Positions 15,985-23,149 of a stretch of 64,000 bases of DNA are shown piece by piece (the stretch's first letter is position 1; every line of letters begins with the position of its first letter). Made by a program: the position numbers and the translations under genes. Source of the DNA: SM23-73-3 sp964580215 (GTDB taxonomy: Bacteria; Zixibacteria; MSB-5A5; SM1-73); the NCBI GenBank assembly GCA_964580215.1, contig CAZOJT010000004.1, positions 1-64,000 on the forward strand. The letters are read 5' to 3'. The notes beneath the pieces are model-generated. The model did no database searches. It had not been told where the DNA came from and saw only the letters and a program-made list of their open reading frames with translations.

Positions 15985-16674
15985 TTAAAATCCCGGTTTC
16001 ATCATCCGGCTATAATAACTTCCAGAGGTGTATAGGGCGGCTATAGGATTGTGTCCTAAAACGCGATCTTTTGCCACCAAAACAGTGGTGTAAGCATCAG
16101 CATATTTGAAGAATAAAGAATCGTGACCTACACATACGCCCAGAAGAATATTTAATTCTGTCTTTTCTTTATTCAATATTTTTGCTTGGGCAATGGAATT
16201 GCACATGGGCTCAAATTCGCCAATACTGATTTTCTCCTCATCTTTTACCCCGATCGTCTCTTTTGGCACCCGTCCCACCTTACACATCACCGAGACCACC
16301 TCAAAGCCTTGATTCACCAAGATCTTGTTTAATATGGTGGCTTCATTCATAAATCCGACACAGAATGCGATCCCCAGTTTTTTGAATCCCATCTTTTTGG
16401 CAAATTCGCAGATCTCCTGCACTCTGGGCTTGACTGGAAATTTCACATAAGGCTTGACATCTCTGTTGGCATAACATTCCCCCTCCTGGATGGAAGCTTG
16501 CCTGGCAAATTCCCTCACTTCTTGCTTTTCATATTCCTTCATTGCCTCCTTGACCACTTCCATTCGGTTTAATGTGGGACAAAACTTGGGACCTTTGCCC
16601 CCCTCCACCAGACAGATTTTTTCTCCTTTATCGATTTTGCAATATGCACAAGCTGATGATATTTCTTTGTTCAT
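15985..16674 (-). CDS. DUF1847 family cysteine-rich protein
   Basis: The 229 residues match the DUF1847 family of putative metal-binding proteins. The N-terminal cysteines are in SACAYCKIDKGEKIC and FCPTLN. The middle holds KKLGIAFCVGFMNEATILNKIL, and the end has CVGHDSLFFKYADAYTTVLVAKDRVLGHNP. The function is not established; conserved Cys and His residues suggest redox or metal chemistry, often in anaerobes. AGGAGG stands before the ATG. The downstream side (15784-15984) is short repeat DNA with a CCCCGCC-TTT-GGCGGGG hairpin. Confidence 0.85.
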   Translation of the reverse strand: MNKEISSACAYCKIDKGEKICLVEGGKGPKFCPTLNRMEVVKEAMKEYEKQEVREFARQASIQEGECYANRDVKPYVKFPVKPRVQEICEFAKKMGFKKLGIAFCVGFMNEATILNKILVNQGFEVVSVMCKVGRVPKETIGVKDEEKISIGEFEPMCNSIAQAKILNKEKTELNILLGVCVGHDSLFFKYADAYTTVLVAKDRVLGHNPIAALYTSGSYYSRMMKPGF

Positions 16675-16825
16675 GTTTTTCCTCCTGCGAAAACTATAAT
16701 CTTTGACTTCTCCTATGATTTTTTAGCTGTAAAATTTTATGAAAAATTTGTATAGATTGCTTCGCTTCATTTGTGGCTTTATCTCGAGGAGAATGCAACG
16801 TCCCCTTCTGGAGAAGAATGGTTTA

Positions 16826-17608
16826 TCACTTCCTGTATATGTGATCTCCCACCCTCCTCATCCAGGCAAGCTCTTTTTCGGTCATGGGTCCCATGTCCAG
16901 AGTTTTAAGGTTTTCTCGGGTCTGCTTCAGATTTTGGGGACCGGAGATGCAGACGTGAACTGAAGGGTGAGAAAGGACAAACTGATAGCAATCGGTTGCC
17001 TTCGGAGTTTTTTCATTTCTGGGAACGTAACCCCGTCTTAAAAGCTTTGTATGGCAAGTAGCAGTGAAGATAACAATCCCTGGGCCATCTTTTTGAGGAA
17101 GGAGAGGAAACACATCCTTTTCTGCGCCTCGATGAACGGCATTATAACGAACGTGAAATACGTCGAATATCTTCTCCCTCTCCACTTTAGCAAACAGAGG
17201 GCGGTTATGGCAAGCCAGCCCCAGATGATGAATCAAACCTTTCTCTTTCAATTTCAATGTGGTGTCGATTGCCCTTTGATTCGGTCTTTTTCTGAATGTG
17301 CTGAACAGCAAAACATCGGCGTAATCCAGCTTGAGTTCTTTGAGAGCCCTTTCGAGGCTTTTATGGATAAGCATCGCCCAGGGCCAATAGTTTTGAACCA
17401 CCACAACCATTCTTTCCCTATTCCTCTTAGCCACCTGCCTGATGCCTTCTGCCATCATCCCTCTTCTGGGCGCTCCCCAGTAAAAATAGTTGACTCCATA
17501 CTCGAAAGCTTCCTCGATTGCCTTGGCAGGGACGCCATAGGCGGCACCCAACCCCAATCGCCCCACCTTTAGTCCGGTCCTTCCCAAAATCGTAGGTTCA
17601 AAACTCAT
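16826..17608 (-). CDS. Aldo/keto reductase family protein
   Basis: The 260-residue protein begins MSFEPTILGRTGLKVGRLGLGAAYGV and shows the barrel features LERALKELKLDYADVLLFSTFRK and GLIHHLGLACHNRP. The end is FVLSHPSVHVCISGPQNLKQ. The usual catalytic Asp-Tyr region is modified to EYGVNYFYWG, so Tyr is present but activity is uncertain. The frame is open upstream to 17671; I chose 17608 because family homology starts there, although no strong ribosome binding site is visible. The substrate is unknown. Confidence 0.82.
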   Translation of the reverse strand: MSFEPTILGRTGLKVGRLGLGAAYGVPAKAIEEAFEYGVNYFYWGAPRRGMMAEGIRQVAKRNRERMVVVVQNYWPWAMLIHKSLERALKELKLDYADVLLFSTFRKRPNQRAIDTTLKLKEKGLIHHLGLACHNRPLFAKVEREKIFDVFHVRYNAVHRGAEKDVFPLLPQKDGPGIVIFTATCHTKLLRRGYVPRNEKTPKATDCYQFVLSHPSVHVCISGPQNLKQTRENLKTLDMGPMTEKELAWMRRVGDHIYRK

Positions 17609-17681
17609 AACACTTAAGTTTATTATTCCTGTTGGTTCGGGTATCCTACCCCACCAAAAACATTCGGCCAAGGATTTGAGG

Positions 17682-17775
17682 GTTTGAAAAAACCTGTTGG
17701 CAGGGCTAAATGCCCTGCCCTATGACTGACAACTTCATTGTTGTTCATAGGGGTGGGAATTCATCCCACCCTATT
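17682..17775 (-). repeat. Family G dispersed repeat (copy 1, one end missing)
   Basis: It contains TTGAAAAAACC, then GGCAGGGCTAAATGCCCTGCC and GGGGTGGGAATTCATCCCACCC, the two inner palindromes of family G. The far TTGTTGAAAAAGC end is absent. Confidence 0.65.
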
Positions 17776-17848
17776 GCCTGACCTGTTGGGTCGGGGTACC
17801 CTTACCCCGATCCCAAAAACATTCGGTCAAGCAAACGCCACGTAGTTC

Positions 17849-17910
17849 GTAGGGACAGGGCTTGTCCCTGTCCTGCCTTTAAAGCGGACAGCCACAAGGG
17901 CTGTCCCTAC
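17849..17910. repeat. Family D double hairpin (intact)
   Basis: It runs from GTAGGGACAGGGCTTGTCCC to AAGGGCTGTCCCTAC. Each arm is itself palindromic and the two arms pair with each other. With copy G1 it fills most of 17609-18010, where no gene is seen. Confidence 0.7.
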
Positions 17911-18010
17911 ATTAATCAAACCCAGCAGATCGCACTCTCTGTTAGATTTTTCCAACAGTCTCTTCATCCTGACTTTGTCTCTAAGGACATCCTTAACCAA
18001 ATAAAGAAGC

Positions 18011-19006
18011 TCATTTCATCAGTATATCCACCACTGCGCCACACTTTTTACATTTTCTATCCCTGATGCCAACTATAGAGGTGTGGTAACTTTCTCTTCT
18101 AATCAAAAGCTCATTGCATTCGGCACAATGTGTATTCGAAGTATTGGGAATATATGCATTGTCAACATAAACGTATTTGAGTTTTCTTTTCCCCAGCAGA
18201 AAAGCCCTCTGCAGAGTCTCCAAAGGTGTAGGAGGGATGTCCATCTTATATGCAGGAAAATACCGGGAAAAATGAAGGGGTATTCGATCGCTCAAGTTTG
18301 CCACGAAATCCACCAGCTTCTGGATCTGTTCGTCTGAATCATTTAAAGTAGGAATGAGCAGATTGGTGATCTCCAGATGCACCTTATGCTGATAGGACAA
18401 TTCAATGGTTCTTAAGACAGGAGGAAGTTTTGCTTTGCAAACTCTCTTATAGAAGTCTTCATCCATGGATTTTAAGTCTATGTTCATGGCATCAATGTAG
18501 GGCAACAACTTTCTCAAAGGCTCTTCATGGATGTACCCATTGGTTACCAGCACGTTGGCTAAGTTTTTTTCTTTTGCTATCTTCGCTGTATCTAAAATAT
18601 ATTCATACCAGATCAGAGGTTCAGTATACGTATAGGCAATGCCTACCGAATTCTCTTTCAAAGCAACCTTCACCAGATCCTCAGGTGTGACAAACTCGGT
18701 ATGAGATTCCTCCTGTGAGATGGTCCAGTTTTGACAGTACTGACAACTCATGTTGCAACCATTAGGACCGGTGGAAAGGATTTGGGTGCCGGGGTGAAAA
18801 TGATACAAAGGCTTTTTCTCTATGGGATCTATGGCTAAAGAAACTAATCTGCCGTAGTTTGTAGCATAGAGGATTCCTCCCTCATTTTTTCTGCCCATAC
18901 ACACTCCCACTTTCCCATCAGCGATCACGCATCCCACCGGACAGAGAAGACATTGTATTCTTCCATCTTCCCTTTTTTCCCAGAAAAGCGCTTCTTTTTT
19001 TGTCAT
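18011..19006 (-). CDS. amrS: AmmeMemoRadiSam-system radical SAM enzyme AmrS
   Basis: The 331-residue protein belongs to the radical SAM group formerly annotated as pyruvate-formate-lyase activating enzyme. The cluster motif is GCNMSCQYCQN (Cys84, Cys88, Cys91). An N-terminal Cys set (CLLCPVGCVI) and a C-terminal zinc-ribbon-like region (HCAECNELL, then DRKCKKCGAVVD) are both present. The function of the family is not settled. The ATG at 19006 has AAGGAT nine bases upstream; the frame is open to 19072. The AmmeMemoRadiSam partner genes are not in the window. Confidence 0.88.
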   Translation of the reverse strand: MTKKEALFWEKREDGRIQCLLCPVGCVIADGKVGVCMGRKNEGGILYATNYGRLVSLAIDPIEKKPLYHFHPGTQILSTGPNGCNMSCQYCQNWTISQEESHTEFVTPEDLVKVALKENSVGIAYTYTEPLIWYEYILDTAKIAKEKNLANVLVTNGYIHEEPLRKLLPYIDAMNIDLKSMDEDFYKRVCKAKLPPVLRTIELSYQHKVHLEITNLLIPTLNDSDEQIQKLVDFVANLSDRIPLHFSRYFPAYKMDIPPTPLETLQRAFLLGKRKLKYVYVDNAYIPNTSNTHCAECNELLIRRESYHTSIVGIRDRKCKKCGAVVDILMK

Positions 19007-19438
19007 GCGGATTGATCCTTCGTCAAAATCTTTGCAATTCTTTTTGATAAAGATAAAAGGAAAGGCTGGCAAAACAAGAAAATTCTTTAAGCCCCTCTTT
19101 TTGCATTGGTGGGGAGAATTTTTGGTTTACACCTCACCCCTTAGCCCCCTCTCCACAGAGTGGAGATGGGGGAAAGGGGGAGAGGTTCCATAAAAGTCTA
19201 TGACAATATCTAAATAGTTATTTTTCTATTGTTCCCACGAACAAGAGAAAAATCCCAGCCCCGCCTCTCACACGTTCGGACAAGGGTTGCACTCTTGTCC
19301 GCCCAGACGCCCAGTCTGTGGGCGGGGGTTCAACCCCCGCCCCAACAAGCAATTTCCGACCACCGCCTTCGGCGGGATTTTCAACTTTGGCAGAGCTGGG
19401 GCTTTTTGCAATGCGGTCGAACAGTTTGCCAACCAAAA
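19007..19438. other. Intergenic region with palindromes, no gene seen
   Basis: It holds a GGGCGGGGGTTCAACCCCCGCCC hairpin near 19322. It also has one unit of the CACCGCC-TTC-GGCGGGATTTTCAA repeat near 19362, which is tandemly repeated at 22951-23095. The neighbouring words 'gcagagctggggc' and 'tgagagctgggac' follow both. Confidence 0.5.
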
Positions 19439-19737
19439 CTAACAGTCTGGGGCTGGTCCTCCCTTGTAAAGATAGTTAATCAGAAAGAGCACATCGCCGA
19501 GGTCAACCACGCCATCACAATCACAGTCTCCAACTTCTAAGGGATCAGGGGCAGGACCACCCTTGTATAGATAGCTTATCAAATAAAGCACATCGCCTAG
19601 ATCCACTACATCATCTACATTAACATCTCCGCAAGCATTGATGGGGACGCATTCCGGCAAAGACCGTTTCTATATAAGTAATTTACCAGATAGACAACGT
19701 GGCCAAGATCTACTATCCCATCAACGTTACAATCCTG
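19439..19737 (-). pseudogene. Detached dockerin-like tail of the protease gene upstream
   Basis: Directly after the TAA of the 19738-22575 gene, in the same frame, the DNA reads QDCNVDGIVDLGHVVYLVNY and LYRNG. After a frame change it continues ACGDVNVDDVVDLGDVLYLI and, further on, GDCDCDGVVDLGDVLFLINY. This gives three calcium-binding dockerin-like repeats and a normal ending GGPAPDC. There is no signal peptide or ribosome binding site of its own. It looks like a C-terminal anchoring module cut off by a stop codon and a frameshift, unless a sequencing error is to blame. Confidence 0.65.
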
Positions 19738-22575
19738 TTACCAAATCCCCCAGGGATAATGATCCCGATATACACAAAAGATACCTGAAGGCGAAGAAGT
19801 AAGATCAACAGTGAATTCAAGTGCCTCATCACCTTTTTCCAAATATAGTCCGTTTATTCTTATGGTATATTCCCCAGGTGACAGGTTGCTGATTTGATAA
19901 TCTACATCAAAAAGGCAAAGACAATAACATCCCCCGCTCTCAAGAGATTCGTCCTCCTCTATGGTGATGACGTTGCCCTCAATGGTTATATCAACTAAGA
20001 TCTCATCCGGACAGCAATTAAATCCTGCATTTATGTGTTTGAGCAGAAGAACACTTGTCCCATCATACTGATATTCTATACAATCCTGATCTGGTGGCGT
20101 GCCATCTATAGCACTCCCTTTCTGGAATTCTTTGCAACCAAAATAATTAAGTAGAGTTCCACCTGAAGGACCCGGCGCTGGGCCACCTTTGTAAAGATAG
20201 TTGATCAGATAGAGCACATCGCCGAGATCAATTTCTCCGCTACCATCTGCATCTCCAGCATCAAAGGGATCAGGGGCAGGACCGCCTTTATATAGATAGC
20301 TTACCAAATAGAGCACATCCCCCAGGTCTATTACTCCGTCTCCATTGGCGTCGCCACAAATAAAATCACTACACTCATAGACCGAAACACCGAAATCATC
20401 AATACCTGCTTCCACCACAGAACCATCATTCAGATCTGAGGCTTCGAACCGAACTTTGACCTGGCTGGTCGGCGTGACGAAATCACCAACCCAAAAGTCA
20501 TATTCTTTCCAGCCGGCAGAAGTTTGAGGTCCGATTGTCTCAACCAAAGTCCAGTTTAAACCATCGTTGTTAGAAACATAGACTTTGAATAGATCGTTGT
20601 CAGGATCAGCCCCAAAGTTGTTAGTATACCACAAGGCGTAATGAACTTTAGCGTCAATACCTGCACTAACATCCAGAGATGGCGAGATCAGCCAGGTGAT
20701 TCCGCCGTCGACGTCAGAATTGCCGTATTCATTGTCTGTGAGATAGCAATTACCTGAGCCATCAAAATCGGTGGGTGGATCGCCCCGATCACCACCGCCA
20801 ACCGGAACGCCGCGCTCCCAGGCGCCATCAGTAAGATAGGGATCATTTTCCACCGTCCAGCCAAGATCAGTTTCGAAGTTGTCAGCTAACACGCTGGTAA
20901 GCTCTCCCACAAGCGAAGAGTAAACGGTGGCAGGAGCATCAGAGGGGCTGTATATTACCCCGGCCTCAACTGCCTCGGCGCTGAAATAGTATTCTGGCTC
21001 ATCACTGCAACTGGCTGCTGGCAATGTGGCCTCGTACAGATCCCCGCCTAAAGACGAAAGCGGCGAGGTAAGATAGGTGCCACCGTCATAACGATAATGA
21101 AGCATACCTGTCCCCGGGACATACAAATCAGCCACTTCTTCGATCTGTACCGTGATCGTTGCCGGAATATCCGGGTCGATGTACTCAGGCAGACCGTCGG
21201 GCAGGAGTATCCTCAAAGGAGGCTCTACGTCCGCCAGACCCTTGATGCAGAAATTGGCAGTGGTGTTGTAGGGAACGTCTGAGTCATAGAGGTCCAGCCA
21301 GGTCGAACCGCTAAGGTAGTAGCTCTGGCCGGGATTGGAAGCCGATTCCACAATGACCTTATACTGCGCGCCCAGCAAGACTGGGACGTCCGAGGTTCGG
21401 TCAAACGCATGACCACCAGCGGAGAGTTGCAGGTAAATGTAGAAGTCGTCGCCTGCTGTAAGCTCAACCGGAGTGTCCAGGTTGATGGTGTGGAATCCGG
21501 TGTATTCGATGACGCCGGACTTGGTGGAGAGCTCATCCAGAAGCTCGCCACCTTCAAAACGGTCGTAGATTTTCACCGTGTAGGTCACGTTGTCTGCGGC
21601 AGTATAGAAACTCACCGCCGTGAGTATCTCCTTACCCTCGTCAGGGCCCATGGCGCTGAACGCGTTGAATGCTTCGCTGCAGTCCGTCTTGGTATCCCGC
21701 CAGCCGTGATAATCGTGATAGTAGATGTGCTCGTAGGCCATGGGTTCGACGTCCTGGTGGGAGATTGCTCCCATTTCCGGATGCTTACAGCAGTGCTTGT
21801 CGTAGTAAGAAATCCAGAAGTAGCCGTCGAAGCCCCAGGAACTTCCCCAACTGTTCTTACACAGCCAAGCTCCAGGCCCTTCCGGAGCCTGCGTGACCTT
21901 GTCATCATCCCAGCCCACGATGCCGATGGCGTGGTTGGGGTCTAAGATACTGCTGGACGGCTGGTAGTGTATGTAATTGATGATGAATGAGGCGTCGTAG
22001 CACATACATGTTCCCATGACACCCTCGGTCATGATTTTGTTCTTGATGGTATTGATGTTGCTTAAATCCGACCCGGCAACGTACCACTCGATGTCACGCG
22101 GGTAATAGTAGTGATAGCTGGGATCGTATCTGTCCGGCGCTGAGCTGTAGGATTGTCCGTCAATATCCCGTACCGCTCCCTCGCCTCTGGTGAGATACGC
22201 TGAAGCCACCCGGTAATCGCCGCCTTCGTGCACAATCAGCCCGCCGCCTCCGGGGTCGTCGTCATTGTTGTGCTGGTTGAATCCGTTCCACCAGTCCAGG
22301 TGGTATTCCGCTAAATTGGGCTCACCGGTCTCTCCGGCTGCCGCCCAGTTACCGGTCATAAGCAGGTTACCTTCCATGGCCGCCATCACCCCATGCGTCC
22401 AACAGGTTCCTCCTTGCTGGCTTTTGACCGAGGTTACGTAGTTGAAACCCCCAACATCTCGCAAATCGAAAGAGCTGGGCGGGTCTGCCAAGGATGTCCC
22501 AGGAGCGGTAGCGAAGATAGATGCTGCAAATGAAATGATTAACATAAAGCTTCCAACTGTTCTCTTTTGTTTCAT
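19738..22575 (-). CDS. Exported papain-like (C1) peptidase with internal dockerin-like repeats
   Basis: A signal peptide (about 1-30) precedes a C1 peptidase domain. The catalytic residues are Cys58 (QQGGTCWTHG), His215 (DPNHAIGIVGWDD) and Asn241 (CKNSWGSSWG). A lectin-like domain typical of this protease subgroup follows (VSFYTAADNVTYTVKIYD). Then come a beta-rich module (about 450-740) nearly identical to that of the protease at 23150, two dockerin-like repeats (about 750-815) and a unique end of about 130 residues. The 945-residue start at 22575 has AAGGAGAAGG before it. The substrate is unknown. The leader DNA is almost the same as that of the second protease gene. Confidence 0.9.
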   Translation of the reverse strand: MKQKRTVGSFMLIISFAASIFATAPGTSLADPPSSFDLRDVGGFNYVTSVKSQQGGTCWTHGVMAAMEGNLLMTGNWAAAGETGEPNLAEYHLDWWNGFNQHNNDDDPGGGGLIVHEGGDYRVASAYLTRGEGAVRDIDGQSYSSAPDRYDPSYHYYYPRDIEWYVAGSDLSNINTIKNKIMTEGVMGTCMCYDASFIINYIHYQPSSSILDPNHAIGIVGWDDDKVTQAPEGPGAWLCKNSWGSSWGFDGYFWISYYDKHCCKHPEMGAISHQDVEPMAYEHIYYHDYHGWRDTKTDCSEAFNAFSAMGPDEGKEILTAVSFYTAADNVTYTVKIYDRFEGGELLDELSTKSGVIEYTGFHTINLDTPVELTAGDDFYIYLQLSAGGHAFDRTSDVPVLLGAQYKVIVESASNPGQSYYLSGSTWLDLYDSDVPYNTTANFCIKGLADVEPPLRILLPDGLPEYIDPDIPATITVQIEEVADLYVPGTGMLHYRYDGGTYLTSPLSSLGGDLYEATLPAASCSDEPEYYFSAEAVEAGVIYSPSDAPATVYSSLVGELTSVLADNFETDLGWTVENDPYLTDGAWERGVPVGGGDRGDPPTDFDGSGNCYLTDNEYGNSDVDGGITWLISPSLDVSAGIDAKVHYALWYTNNFGADPDNDLFKVYVSNNDGLNWTLVETIGPQTSAGWKEYDFWVGDFVTPTSQVKVRFEASDLNDGSVVEAGIDDFGVSVYECSDFICGDANGDGVIDLGDVLYLVSYLYKGGPAPDPFDAGDADGSGEIDLGDVLYLINYLYKGGPAPGPSGGTLLNYFGCKEFQKGSAIDGTPPDQDCIEYQYDGTSVLLLKHINAGFNCCPDEILVDITIEGNVITIEEDESLESGGCYCLCLFDVDYQISNLSPGEYTIRINGLYLEKGDEALEFTVDLTSSPSGIFCVYRDHYPWGIW

Positions 22576-22622
22576 TGTATCCTTCTCCTTTCTTAGTTTA
22601 TTGACAGTTATAATCAATGCCG

Positions 22623-22665
22623 AGTCAACTCCAAAATGCAACCCAAAAGTTTTGAGTTACTTTCC
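22623..22665 (-). promoter_or_regulatory. Conserved leader hairpin of the protease gene (candidate operator)
   Basis: The sequence AACTCAAAACTTTTGGGTTG, then CATTTTGGAGTT, can fold on itself. It is the same at 26068-26105, upstream of the second protease gene, while the DNA between it and the start codon differs by about 40 bp of extra sequence there. Joint control is possible. Confidence 0.35.
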
Positions 22666-22950
22666 GATCTTTCTACTACTACTGCTACTATTAAAATACT
22701 CTCTTTGGCAAATTTGTCAAGTGATTAAAAAGGGCTCTAACCTATATAGCTGGGAGTGACCTTCGGATGATCTTTTACTCGATTTTGACAGAAAAGATCT
22801 AAAAAAGAAGGTTGCGGTTGTTGCGGGGTACCCTTCGGCCTTCGCCCTCAGGGCATGCCTTTACCCCGTAACACAAGAGGTTCGGGATAGGGGCACCCCG
22901 AACCAACGAAAAAAACTCAGCCCCGCCTTTGGGGCGCCCGCACGAGCACC

Positions 22951-23095
22951 CCTTTGACGGGATTTTCAATCACCGCCTTCGGCGGGATTTTCAATCACCG
23001 CCTTTGGTGGGATTTTCAATCACCGCCTTCGGCGGGATTTTCAACCACCGCCTTCGGCGGGATTTTCAACCACCGCCTTCGGCGGGATTTTCAAC
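22951..23095. repeat. Tandem array of 25-bp units with GCC-TTC-GGC hairpin
   Basis: Five complete units CACCGCCTTCGGCGGGATTT plus TCAAT/C stand head to tail (starts 22971, 22996, 23021, 23046, 23071), preceded by a partial unit. One unit has TTTGGTGGG. There are no spacers. The array lies between the two protease genes, and a single unit follows the first one at about 19362. Confidence 0.85.
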
Positions 23096-23149
23096 TTGGT
23101 GAGAGCTGGGACTAATTTATATACAGTAATATGGCTTATCAAGCGGGAA

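Noticed and set aside
22951..23095. CRISPR array
   Set aside because: The 25-bp units are directly adjacent with no spacers, and no cas gene is in the window.
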